From: an uncultured Fretibacterium sp.
Lineage (GTDB): Bacteria > Synergistota > Synergistia > Synergistales > Aminobacteriaceae
Assembly (NCBI GenBank): GCA_937915755.1
Contig: CALGGR010000107.1
Coordinates: 1 to 64,000, forward strand
Reading direction: 5' to 3'
Length of the DNA stretch: 64,000 nt
In this document: positions 52,187 to 60,187 of the stretch, piece after piece
How positions within the stretch are numbered: position 1 is the stretch's first letter
Layout of the letters: every line of letters begins with the position of its first letter
Notes under the pieces: generated by a model
Told to the model about the DNA's origin: nothing
The model's input: the letters and a program-made list of their open reading frames with translations, nothing else
The model's database searches: none
Made by a program: the position numbers and the translations under genes

Positions 52187-53899
52187 ATGATTATCAATAA
52201 TAATTTAACCGCATTATCGGCACTTAACGCTACGAAGGCCGCAAATGAAATGGTCAGCAAGTCCATAAAACCATTAGCAAGTGGACTGAAGATAAATTCT
52301 GCCTCTGATGATGCTTCCGGCCTTGCAATAAGTGAGAAGATGCGTTCCCAGATTAAGGGTTACGACATGGCCGTCAAGAACGCTCAGGACGGCATATCAA
52401 TGCTTCGTGTTGCTGAAGGTGCGCTGGGCGATACTAATGATCTCCTTCACAGGATGCGAGAACTCTCGGTTCAGGCAGGAAATGATTCTCTCACTATGCA
52501 GGACAGAGTTCACATTCAGGAAGAAATTGAAGAACTCCGTAATCAGTTGGACAATGTATCGAGATTCACTAATTTCAACACTAAGAGACTCCTCAACGGC
52601 GATTCGGGAGCGTTTTGGTCAACAGATGATATTAGTGTAAAAGTACGCGTTCATGGAGGATTGCTCACGGTAAATGACGATGAGAATAACCGTACTACCG
52701 AGAACGCCGGGATAAATTACAGGATAGAAGTCCGCTCAGATCCTGGAAAAGCTCAGGTCAAGAAGAGTAACATCATGAGCGTAACTGAGACAATGTTCAT
52801 CGAAAGCGATGACGATAATGACCCACCCATTGAAGTTTATTACGACAAAGCATTAAGCGAGATTTCACAGTTTTATGACACTGAGGGAAAGTTTATAGTT
52901 AACGAGCCTCAGAAACTCACGATTGTTCAGGGGAACGGGAAAACTGCTGAGGTCATGCTTTACCATGAGGACACGTTGCGTGATACAGCCGCTAAAATCA
53001 ACGACGCAATAGCTTTCGGGCTTGGCCAGTCAGTTTACACTGATGACGCGGGGCAGTTCGCGGTTCTTTCTGACGGTTCGGAAATGACATCGGAGTCTGT
53101 ATACTCACGTTCGGCACTCTATGATGATGACGGTAAAATCACGGGCTACGACATAAAGTCAACACTCGTAGTGAGAAGCGCAGTTCAGGGGCGTGAGGGC
53201 GAGATATATTTCGCTGGTAATGACGAGCTGATTAAGGCGTTCGGTCTCAACACGATTCAGGACTCGCAGGAAGGGACGTTCAACATATCAATCTTCGATG
53301 CTCATACGGGCGAGGTCGTTGCGTCAGACATAAAGGTTACTGGCCATGAGCTTGGCGGGATAATTCACCCGAATGTTGACGTTGAGTTTGACCCAATGGC
53401 CGGAACTGTTGCGTCATGGAACGAGAACAAGAAGGAATATATCCTCGCTTCATCAGGAACTTATACGGCGAACGTACACCTTGCGAACAACGGAATATTA
53501 TTCCAGACTGGGGCGAATCAGGACGAGTCATTCGCGGTTCAGCTTGGGAACGTCTCGGCGGGAACTCTCGGTGTTGACAGGGTGAATGTCTTGACGAGGG
53601 AACTTGCTGAGAGGTCTCTGGGTTACATTGACGAGGCCATTGACAGCGTTGTAAAGCAAAGGACGCAGATCGTGTCTTACGGGAACGCTCTCGAACATAC
53701 GTTAACGAGCATTACTGTTGCATGTGAGAATCTCAATGATTCAAGGGCAAGAATAACCGATGCAGATTACGCTCAGTCAACAATGAGATTCATAGAATTC
53801 CAGATACTAAGCAAGGCCGAAAATGCTATGCTCGCTCAGGCAAATCAGCAGCCCGAAGCCGTCTTCAGCCTTTTGGGGAACCAGCCAACTTCCATGTGA
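52187..53899 (+). CDS. fliC: Flagellin
   Basis: 570 aa from ATG 52187 (AAAGGG 9 nt upstream; ATG 52178 overlaps the ribosome site). The conserved D0/D1 N-terminus (MIINNNLTALSALNATK, ASGLKINSASDDASGLAI) and C-terminus (ERSLGYIDEAIDSV, ARITDADYAQSTMRF, ILSKAENAMLAQANQ) enclose a variable domain of about 300 residues, the surface-exposed D2/D3 part. Filament subunit. No other flagellar genes lie nearby. A TATAAT box at 52152-52157 and a CCGATAAT string at 52141-52148 are upstream; the latter is only half a sigma-28 promoter. Its 3' end overlaps the convergent Ig-protein gene by 35 bp. Confidence 0.97.
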   Translation: MIINNNLTALSALNATKAANEMVSKSIKPLASGLKINSASDDASGLAISEKMRSQIKGYDMAVKNAQDGISMLRVAEGALGDTNDLLHRMRELSVQAGNDSLTMQDRVHIQEEIEELRNQLDNVSRFTNFNTKRLLNGDSGAFWSTDDISVKVRVHGGLLTVNDDENNRTTENAGINYRIEVRSDPGKAQVKKSNIMSVTETMFIESDDDNDPPIEVYYDKALSEISQFYDTEGKFIVNEPQKLTIVQGNGKTAEVMLYHEDTLRDTAAKINDAIAFGLGQSVYTDDAGQFAVLSDGSEMTSESVYSRSALYDDDGKITGYDIKSTLVVRSAVQGREGEIYFAGNDELIKAFGLNTIQDSQEGTFNISIFDAHTGEVVASDIKVTGHELGGIIHPNVDVEFDPMAGTVASWNENKKEYILASSGTYTANVHLANNGILFQTGANQDESFAVQLGNVSAGTLGVDRVNVLTRELAERSLGYIDEAIDSVVKQRTQIVSYGNALEHTLTSITVACENLNDSRARITDADYAQSTMRFIEFQILSKAENAMLAQANQQPEAVFSLLGNQPTSM

Positions 53900-55733
53900 G
53901 AAGAAGCATCAACGCTCCGAAGATTCCTGACACGCTGCAACCCGAATATTCGCGTTGTTCTTCTGTCTGCTCCGGCGCCTCCTCCTCGATTCTGACTCTT
54001 GCAGTTATCACAGGCTCATATCTAACGCCCCCCTCAAGGAATGCCCTGACCGTGACTTTATGGTCGGAAGAAACTGTTATCGTCTCATTGCCTGATGAAT
54101 CGAGAATGGAATAATCTTCATCCTCAGCTTCAAGGCCATATGGGAACGAATGCCACACTATATATGACCCCTCAGGAATATTCGCGTCAATGCTAACGGG
54201 GAAATCGTATCTTCCGTCAGCACTCACTGTTATAGCGGGCAAAACTGCAGCCGTAACGTAATCATGCCGCTGGTAATCAGAAACAATGAGCGTGAATTTC
54301 CGAGTTGCCTTTCCTCCAGAATTTTCGGCTGAGACATTAAGCACGTATCTTCCAGCTTTCTCCGGCACTCCCTCAATAACGCCCGTTTCACGGAATTTCA
54401 ATCCCGGAGGGATCTTTCCCTTCAGCGTCCACTTTACACCTGTTCCTTCAGCCCTGAAATCAGTATGGTAATCCTCGCCTTTGAAAGCGTCAGGAATTAT
54501 TGATGTCATTATTTTTGGCCGTCTAGTCTTTATGCTGAGAGAGAGTGCGCGTGATGCTCTCCCTTCGGCATTGATTGCTGAAAACGTAATCTTCCGGTCA
54601 AAATCTTTCGTCGGAATTCCTGTTATCGTTCCGTTCCTGGGATTAAGAGCCAGACCTTCAGGGAGAGGATCACTGCTCCATGTTACGGGAGTTCGGCTCG
54701 ATGCTTTGAGCGTAAATGTGTAAGGCGTCCCAGTGAATCCCTGTTTCAATGACGATGTTGATATAGACGGAGTACGACCCCTCACTGTCAATTCGTATTC
54801 ACTGCTCACAAAGACTGCACTGTTACCCCCCGTTATGGTAAGTGTGAATTTCCCTGTCTCTTTCGGTGTACCTGAGAAAGTTCCGTTAGAGAACTCCAAG
54901 CCATCTGGGAGCCTTCCGGATAATCTCCATTCTGTGGCCTCAATTCCTGTGAGCTTCATCGCGGTTCTGTATGCTCTGCCATAGTATCCATCATTAAGCC
55001 TGGCCGGGGTTACTTTGAGGTCAGAGCTTGAGACTTTCATGGCGACTTTTGCCGACGATTCACCTGCTCCGTTAGCTGCCTTGATGTCGAGAATGTAATC
55101 CCCAGCTTCAACGGGAACTCCGCGAATTTTGCCGTCATTGTCGAGAGTGAGACCTTTCGGAATTCCTTCAGCCATCAAAATTGAGGAAGGTGAGTCATTC
55201 ATGGACAGCTTGAAATCGTAGGAGACGCCCCGAACTGCAACGGGAAGCTCGTGAGTCAGTATGCGGGGAAGAGGGTCCGCAAAGATTCTCAGCGGGAAGG
55301 TTTGACTTACACGTCCGGAAATATTTGAGGCAATAACGTCAACTCTAAAAGTCCCTGCCTCGCTTGGAATGCCTGAGATTTTCCCGTTCGCCGAACACGA
55401 AAGTCCCCGAGGCAGCCCGGCAGCTGACCATTCAGCCGGAGATGCGGACATGAGAGTGTAGGAATAATTGTCGCCGGAAATTCCCGGCCATAATTTGTTG
55501 TGTGATATGTCGGGAATTTTTCCCGATGGCTTTGAATCGAGCGTCCATGTTCCAGGAATATCTATCTTCATCGGCGAAATTCTGTCTTCGGTCATTCCCT
55601 CTCGCCTGAAAATTATTGCGTCCCGTGAGTCAGAATAGCTGAGAATTATTGTGTCGCCGGAGATTTCGAGCCTCGTTGTTGCCGCTCCGAATGATGCCAG
55701 TATCACGAGAAAAACTGGTAGGAACTTCCGCAT
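53865..55733 (-). CDS. Ig-like (He_PIG) repeat surface protein with Synerg-CTERM-like anchor
   Basis: 622 aa. Signal peptide MRKFLPVFLVILASFGAATT. At least five putative Ig/cadherin-like repeats of about 75-85 aa carry the hallmark LP-GL or IP-GL followed by GxIxGxPxxAG: for example GLPRGLSCSANGKISGIPSEAG, IPKGLTLDNDGKIRGVPVEAG and IPPGLKFRETGVIEGVPEKAG. The C-terminus is a Ser-Gly-Cys motif (YSGCSVSG), a TM stretch (IFGALMLLLTWKLAG) and a short basic end, like the Synerg-CTERM sorting signal. Probable cell-surface adhesin or structural protein. Downstream of yhcH on the same strand, with a 3' overlap with flagellin. Confidence 0.85.
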   Translation of the reverse strand: MRKFLPVFLVILASFGAATTRLEISGDTIILSYSDSRDAIIFRREGMTEDRISPMKIDIPGTWTLDSKPSGKIPDISHNKLWPGISGDNYSYTLMSASPAEWSAAGLPRGLSCSANGKISGIPSEAGTFRVDVIASNISGRVSQTFPLRIFADPLPRILTHELPVAVRGVSYDFKLSMNDSPSSILMAEGIPKGLTLDNDGKIRGVPVEAGDYILDIKAANGAGESSAKVAMKVSSSDLKVTPARLNDGYYGRAYRTAMKLTGIEATEWRLSGRLPDGLEFSNGTFSGTPKETGKFTLTITGGNSAVFVSSEYELTVRGRTPSISTSSLKQGFTGTPYTFTLKASSRTPVTWSSDPLPEGLALNPRNGTITGIPTKDFDRKITFSAINAEGRASRALSLSIKTRRPKIMTSIIPDAFKGEDYHTDFRAEGTGVKWTLKGKIPPGLKFRETGVIEGVPEKAGRYVLNVSAENSGGKATRKFTLIVSDYQRHDYVTAAVLPAITVSADGRYDFPVSIDANIPEGSYIVWHSFPYGLEAEDEDYSILDSSGNETITVSSDHKVTVRAFLEGGVRYEPVITARVRIEEEAPEQTEEQREYSGCSVSGIFGALMLLLTWKLAGSPKG

Positions 55734-55738
55734 GGAAA

Positions 55739-56191
55739 TTACGCTTTCACCTTTATGACGACCTTCCTGACTTTCTCAGGATCTTTAACCGCGCACTTTG
55801 GCATGTGAGCTTCTTCGGGGATTACGATGATGAAGTCGCCTTGATTCAAGAGAACTCTTCCGGAAGTTTCAGGATCGGCGTAGAAGTATGTATCACGCTC
55901 TGGGTGTTCTTCTGTAACCTTGAGGCCATTGACGGGGCAGACACCGAAATATTCGCGGCCTTCCGCAACGTACTGAATGTCGAAATGCTCATGATGGGAC
56001 TCGAATCGGCATTCTTCGGCTGGCTTCGTCATGTAGGTCTGAACGTCAGCGACTAAGTCTGAGTCTGGCAGGGAGTGCTTACCGTCTGGGAGCGAGGAGA
56101 AGTCGGTCTCAGAGAGCCACTTCAAGCCGGCCATGAATTTTGGTGCAAGGTATGAGTATTTTCCTGCGAGTTTTGCGTTGCATGAGAGCAT
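55739..56191 (-). CDS. YhcH/YjgK/YiaL family (DUF386) protein
   Basis: 150-aa cupin-like sugar-metabolism protein. Signature FESHHEHFDIQYVAEGREYF (about 63-82) and PEEAHMPKC near residue 126 supply the His/Glu/His metal site of this family, whose members (EbgC, YiaL, YhcH) act as anomerases or lyases for sialic acid and other sugars. It lies 6 bp before the Ig-protein start, so the two are cotranscribed. Function in this context is unclear; no sugar catabolic genes adjoin. Confidence 0.9.
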   Translation of the reverse strand: MLSCNAKLAGKYSYLAPKFMAGLKWLSETDFSSLPDGKHSLPDSDLVADVQTYMTKPAEECRFESHHEHFDIQYVAEGREYFGVCPVNGLKVTEEHPERDTYFYADPETSGRVLLNQGDFIIVIPEEAHMPKCAVKDPEKVRKVVIKVKA

Positions 56192-56263
56192 GGTTGTTCC
56201 TCCTGAAATTTTGTTATAATCCTTGAAAATTATACAGTATGTGATTGGGAAGTTGGGGGTATC

Positions 56264-56857
56264 ATGAGGAAGGTTTGCGTATCAATATTGGTGCTGTTGC
56301 TTGCGTTTGGAACGGAGTGCTATGGTGCTGTCTCGGATGATATTTATGTTCGCAAGGATGTGTTTGAGGTTTACACGCAGAGTGTGAACTCCAAATTAGA
56401 CATGATCCTTGAGCAGATGAGAGAACAACGTGAGGAACAGAAAGCACAACGCGAGGAAATGAATGCACAACTGAAAGCACAGCGCGAGGAAATGAAGGAA
56501 CAGGTGAAAGAACTCAAGGACGAGATGCAAACAATTCGAGATGAACAGCAATCTATACGTAAGGATATAGCGGAGCTTGTCAGTGTGGTGTCAGTTATGT
56601 CGGAACGCATTGACGGGAATTTTGACACACTTTCAGCAAGAATTGATGGCCTCGATAAACGTATGGACAATCAGCAGAACTATTTGTATCTCGTCCTAGT
56701 TATTATGGGAATAATCGTAGCGTTGCCCACCGTGCAGAAAGCGTTACAGATTTGGGAAGACCGAAAAGATGCCCGTAGAGCCTTCGCAACACTTGAGGAC
56801 GTTAAGCGGCTCATAGAAGAGAGCAACATGAATCTTTCAGGTAAGCCGCAGGTGTGA
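56264..56857 (+). CDS. Exported coiled-coil protein with C-terminal TM helix
   Basis: 197 aa, not recognised as a named family. Signal peptide MRKVCVSILVLLLAFGTECYG; long coiled coil (about 40-140) with tandem KAQREEM-type heptads (QREEQKAQREEMNAQLKAQREEM in two parts) and a DIAELVSVVSVMSERIDGNF heptad typical of DUF1640/laminin-like helices; one TM helix (LYLVLVIMGIIVALPTVQKAL, about 142-162) and a charged cytoplasmic tail. GGGGG 3 nt before the ATG. Structural role likely; nothing more can be said. Confidence 0.75.
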   Translation: MRKVCVSILVLLLAFGTECYGAVSDDIYVRKDVFEVYTQSVNSKLDMILEQMREQREEQKAQREEMNAQLKAQREEMKEQVKELKDEMQTIRDEQQSIRKDIAELVSVVSVMSERIDGNFDTLSARIDGLDKRMDNQQNYLYLVLVIMGIIVALPTVQKALQIWEDRKDARRAFATLEDVKRLIEESNMNLSGKPQV

Positions 56858-56884
56858 TTATGTATAGAAAGGAAGCTGCGATTT

Positions 56885-58141
56885 TTGTATGAACCTTTAG
56901 CTGCAAGAATGAGACCCGAATCCCTCGATGACTTTGCAGGTCAGAAACACCTCATCGCTCCCGGAAAGATCCTCCGGCGGATCATCGACAGCGACCGTAT
57001 ACCCTCTATGATTTTCTGGGGGCCTCCGGGCGTTGGAAAGACCACACTAGCGAGCATAATCGCGCGGAAAACTCAGGCCGAGTTCATAACATTCTCCGCT
57101 GTAACGGGCGGCATCAAGGAAATTCGCGAGGTCATGAAGCTGGCTGACTCAAACAGGAATTTCGGGACGAGAACGATTCTTTTTGTTGACGAAATTCACC
57201 GCTTCAATAAGGCACAGCAGGACGCCTTCCTCCCATTTGTCGAAAGAGGAAGCATTATCCTAATCGGTGCGACAACAGAAAATCCTTCCTTCGAGATTAA
57301 CGGGGCATTACTTTCGCGTTGCAAGGTTTTCGTTCTGAAGCCTCTTTCCCCTGACGACTTGATGGGGTTATTGCGTAGAGGGATTGGAGTAATGAACGTG
57401 AAAGCTGACGATGATATTCTCAGGGCAATCGCAGAGTTTGCTAACGGAGATGCAAGATCAGCGCTATCACTCCTTGAGATGGCTGCGATAAATTCCGACA
57501 ATGCCACAATAACTCCTGAAATCCTCGAACAATGTACGTCCCGGAAATCGCTTCTCTACGACAAGAGCGGCGAGGAACACTACAACATGATCTCAGCTCT
57601 CCACAAGTCAATGCGAAACTCTGACCCTGACGCGGCGATATATTGGCTTTCGAGAATGCTTGAGGCCGGCGAAGACCCGCTGTACATTGCGAGGAGGGTA
57701 GTACGTTTTGCGAGCGAAGATGTCGGGCTTGCTGAACCTGGTGCGCTTTCGATGGCTGTAGCGGCGTATCAGGCGTGTCATTTTCTCGGAATGCCCGAAT
57801 GTTCCGTGAATCTCGCACAAGCCGTAATTCACATGTCAGTCGTCCCAAAGAGCAACTCGCTTTACACCGCCTATAATTCGGCGAGAGAAGATGCGCTCCA
57901 CAGCATGGCCGAACCTGTACCGCTTCATATACGTAATGCTCCGACGAAGTTGATGAGAGAGCTTGAGTATGGGAAAGGCTATCAGTACGCGCACGATTAC
58001 GAGGAGGCTGTTACGGCGATGGAGTGCCTTCCGGAAAATCTGAGGGGACGGGAGTATTATCGTCCCACAGAACACGGGAGCGAGATAAACTATAAGCGAC
58101 GAATTGAGAACATAAAGAAATGGAGAAAACAAAATGGATAA
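56885..58141 (+). CDS. rarA: Replication-associated recombination protein A
   Basis: 418-aa AAA+ ATPase (RarA/MgsA/WRNIP1). Start TTG (LYEPLAARMRPESLDDFAG), with AAAGGAAG upstream. Walker A GPPGVGKTT (46-54), Walker B ILFVDEIHRF, sensor I GATTENPSFE, sensor II region NGDARSALSLLEMA, then the MgsA C-terminal tetramerisation domain (HYNMISALHKSMRNSDPDAA). It handles stalled replication forks with SSB. It overlaps larE by 8 bp. Confidence 0.96.
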   Translation: MYEPLAARMRPESLDDFAGQKHLIAPGKILRRIIDSDRIPSMIFWGPPGVGKTTLASIIARKTQAEFITFSAVTGGIKEIREVMKLADSNRNFGTRTILFVDEIHRFNKAQQDAFLPFVERGSIILIGATTENPSFEINGALLSRCKVFVLKPLSPDDLMGLLRRGIGVMNVKADDDILRAIAEFANGDARSALSLLEMAAINSDNATITPEILEQCTSRKSLLYDKSGEEHYNMISALHKSMRNSDPDAAIYWLSRMLEAGEDPLYIARRVVRFASEDVGLAEPGALSMAVAAYQACHFLGMPECSVNLAQAVIHMSVVPKSNSLYTAYNSAREDALHSMAEPVPLHIRNAPTKLMRELEYGKGYQYAHDYEEAVTAMECLPENLRGREYYRPTEHGSEINYKRRIENIKKWRKQNG

Positions 58142-58958
58142 ACTCAAATCACTTCAGGAATACATATCATCACTAGGGAGCGTTGCAGTAGCATTCTCAG
58201 GGGGTGTGGACAGCACATTGCTGCTCAAGGTCTCGCACGATGTATTGGGCGGCAAGTCAATCGCGGTAACAGCATCATCGCTTTCATTCCCGGAAAGAGA
58301 GCTTAACGAGGCAAAGTCATTCTGCGGGGAGAATGGCATAAAGCAGGTGATATGTCAGTCTGAGGAATTGGAGATTGAAGGTTTCAGGCACAACCCAGTG
58401 AACCGCTGCTATCTTTGCAAGAAGGAACTGTTCACGAAGATTTTAGACATTGCGCGGGAAAATGGCATCTCACACGTAATTGAAGGCTCAAATCTCGACG
58501 ACTTGGGCGATTACCGTCCCGGCCTCCAAGCAATTGACGAACTCGGAATCCTGAGTCCATTGCGGCATTGCGGGTTCACGAAGTCAGATGTCCGTGAGAT
58601 TTCGCGCGAGTTAGGATTGCCGACATGGGATAAGCCGTCATTCGCGTGCCTTGCGTCAAGGTTCGTTTACGGCGAGGAGATTACTGCAGAGAAATTGATA
58701 ATGGTTGAACGCGCCGAGAATTTCCTGCGTGATATGGGATTCAGACAGCTGAGGGTGCGTATTCACGGGGACATTGCGAGGATTGAGATATTGCCGGAAG
58801 ATTTCGGGAAGATTCTCGATGATGACACGAGGACGAGAATCTATGATGCACTGAAGGGTTACGGGTTCTCATATGTTGCACTTGACATGAAGGGCTACAG
58901 GACTGGAAGCATGAACGAGACTATCACGAAGGAGGGCAAAAATTGCCTGACGAAATAA
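58134..58958 (+). CDS. larE: LarE-type ATP-dependent sacrificial sulfur transferase
   Basis: 274 aa. PP-loop SGGVDS (22-27); EGSNLDDLGDYRPG (117-130) and the sulfur-donating Cys172 in KPSFACLASRF match LarE of the nickel-pincer nucleotide pathway, where the Cys is converted to dehydroalanine. No LarB or LarC is in the window, nor a lactate racemase, so it may serve a distant larBC or another sulfur insertion. It overlaps rarA (8 bp) and the Rpn gene (16 bp). Confidence 0.93.
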   Translation: MDKLKSLQEYISSLGSVAVAFSGGVDSTLLLKVSHDVLGGKSIAVTASSLSFPERELNEAKSFCGENGIKQVICQSEELEIEGFRHNPVNRCYLCKKELFTKILDIARENGISHVIEGSNLDDLGDYRPGLQAIDELGILSPLRHCGFTKSDVREISRELGLPTWDKPSFACLASRFVYGEEITAEKLIMVERAENFLRDMGFRQLRVRIHGDIARIEILPEDFGKILDDDTRTRIYDALKGYGFSYVALDMKGYRTGSMNETITKEGKNCLTK

Positions 58959-59929
58959 AATTCAGCGAGAAGATTCAGCAGCTAAGGCTTATTGATGACG
59001 TACTGATGAACGAAGTCTTCAGGGACATGGAATGCACGGAGCTTTTGCTGAGGGTAATTCTAAAGCGCAATGACATCAAAGTATTCAACGCGAGGACTCA
59101 GAGGTCGCTGAAAAGTTTTGGGCGTTCACTGAAACTTGACATCTGGGCCGAAGATGAAGACAACCCGTATGTCAACTATAACGTTGAGATTCAGCGTTCA
59201 AATCAGGGCGCAAACGTAAAGCGCTCAAGACTTCACAGCGGTGCGATTGATTTCTTTGCGCTTGCGGCGGGCGATGATTTCAGCGAACTAGGAGACAGCT
59301 ACGTGATCTTCATAACGGAACATGACGTTCTGAAAAAGGGGTTGCCGATGTATACTGTTGACCGTTACATCAATGAGGCTGGTGAAAAATTCAGCGACGG
59401 TTCTCACATAATCTATGTCAACGGTGAATGCAGGGACGGCAATACGGATTTAGGGAGGCTTATGCAGGATTTCTTTGAGCCAGATCCAGACAAGATGAAT
59501 TATCCTGTGTTAGCCAATCGAGTAAGGTATCTCAAGGAAGGAGAAGGAACACGGAAAATGAGTTACACGATTCAGGAGTTATTCAAGGACGAACTTGCGG
59601 CAGGACGTGCTGAGGCACTGCAAGCAGGAATTACAGCGGGTATGACAGCTGGAATTGAGACAGGGCGCAAAGAAGGCATTGAGACAGGGCGCAAAGAAGG
59701 CATTGAGACAGGGCGCAAGGTAGGCATCGAGACAGGTCGCAAAGAAGGCATCGAAGTAGGGCGCAAAGAGGGTATCGCAGAAGGGCGCGAAGAAACTTTG
59801 GGCGGAATCATCACCAACCTGCTGACAATGGGAAAACTCGCATTCTCCGAGATTGCACAGGCCGCAGGAGTCTCACTGTCGCGTGTTCAGACGATAGCAA
59901 ACACACTCGGAATACATGAACCCGCTTGA
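58943..59929 (+). CDS. Rpn/PD-(D/E)XK nuclease family protein with Gly-rich octapeptide repeats
   Basis: 328 aa, start TTG (GGAGGG 6-7 nt upstream) inside larE. PD-(D/E)XK nuclease/Rpn (transposase_31-like) fold: LKLDIWAEDED with Asp66 and NVEIQRSN with Glu82-x-Gln84. Rpn proteins cut DNA and promote recombination and carry expandable tails. Here residues about 237-284 are six tandem copies of an octapeptide (GIETGRKE consensus), encoded by a 24-bp DNA repeat. A hydrophobic Ala-rich helical end follows (LGGIITNLLTMGKLAFSEIAQ). Possibly mobile or immune-related. Confidence 0.88.
   Translation: MPDEIKFSEKIQQLRLIDDVLMNEVFRDMECTELLLRVILKRNDIKVFNARTQRSLKSFGRSLKLDIWAEDEDNPYVNYNVEIQRSNQGANVKRSRLHSGAIDFFALAAGDDFSELGDSYVIFITEHDVLKKGLPMYTVDRYINEAGEKFSDGSHIIYVNGECRDGNTDLGRLMQDFFEPDPDKMNYPVLANRVRYLKEGEGTRKMSYTIQELFKDELAAGRAEALQAGITAGMTAGIETGRKEGIETGRKEGIETGRKVGIETGRKEGIEVGRKEGIAEGREETLGGIITNLLTMGKLAFSEIAQAAGVSLSRVQTIANTLGIHEPA
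59651..59794 (+). repeat. Six tandem 24-bp repeats within the Rpn gene
   Basis: Six units of 24 bp (starts at 59651, 59675, 59699, 59723, 59747, 59771), consensus GGCATTGAGACAGGGCGCAA plus AGAA, encoding GIETGRKE-like octapeptides. The central copies are nearly identical, the outer ones more diverged. Copy-number slippage stays in frame. Confidence 0.9.
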
Positions 59930-59994
59930 CATTAACGGCAAATTGTGTAATTATTCTCACGATACAAAATTTTAAGCGGAGATAATTCATAACG
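59926..59994 (+). promoter_or_regulatory. Promoter and ribosome site of the aromatic leader
   Basis: TTGACA at 59926-59931 overlaps the end of the Rpn gene. A -10-like TAATTA at 59948-59953 (16-bp spacer) is imperfect but preceded by TGTG. GGAG at 59978-59981 is 13 nt before the GTG of the leader peptide (a bit long). Confidence 0.45.
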
Positions 59995-60090
59995 GTGAAC
60001 AGAAACAGCCTTACATCAGCAAAATATTTCGGATTTAACTTTAGCTTCTGGTACTGGTTTCAGAAGCTCAATTTTCTTTGGCTGACGTAA
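59995..60090 (+). CDS. 31-aa aromatic-rich leader peptide
   Basis: GTG-started ORF ending TAA. Residues 11-22 read YFGFNFSFWYWF: nine aromatic residues in twelve, and F27 and W29 follow, so 11 of 31 residues are Phe, Tyr or Trp. It lies in front of an intrinsic terminator and an AroB-family gene. The run of Phe/Trp/Tyr codons (60025-60060) coincides with arm 1 of the attenuator, as required for ribosome-stalling control by aromatic aminoacyl-tRNA. The start could be GTG or a rarer upstream codon. Confidence 0.85.
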   Translation: MNRNSLTSAKYFGFNFSFWYWFQKLNFLWLT

Positions 60091-60171
60091 GGTAAGAAAC
60101 TCACAGCGCATCGATACACGGAGAACACAGCACCTTCTGAATCAGTCAAAGGATTTGGAAGGTGTTTTTTT
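60043..60171 (+). promoter_or_regulatory. Trp/Phe-operon-type transcription attenuator
   Basis: Arm 1 AGCTTCTG (60043-60050) pairs with arm 2 CAGAAGCT (60061-60068), 8 bp perfect. Arm 2, as TTCAGAAG (60059-60066), pairs with arm 3 CTTCTGAA (60134-60141), 8 bp perfect. Arm 3, as CACCTTC (60131-60137), pairs with arm 4 GAAGGTG (60158-60164), followed by seven T. An outer stem CCTTAC-A-TCAGC (60009-60020) with GCTGA-C-GTAAGG (60081-60092) supports the 1:2 state. Ribosome stalling on the aromatic codons of arm 1 frees arm 2 to form the 2:3 antiterminator. Confidence 0.85.
60131..60171 (+). terminator. Attenuator terminator
   Basis: CACCTTC (60131-60137) / GAAGGTG (60158-60164) stem with a T7 run at 60165-60171, 17 bp before the AroB-family ATG. 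Confidence 0.85.
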
Positions 60172-60187
60172 ATGCAAGAAGAAAGGA

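Noticed and set aside
59651..59794. Minisatellite or intergenic repeat
   Set aside because: The 24-bp units are in frame inside the Rpn coding sequence and encode a regular octapeptide.
59930..60187. Metabolite riboswitch before the AroB-family gene
   Set aside because: The structure is explained better by the aromatic leader ORF and its three-way attenuator; no known aptamer core was recognised.
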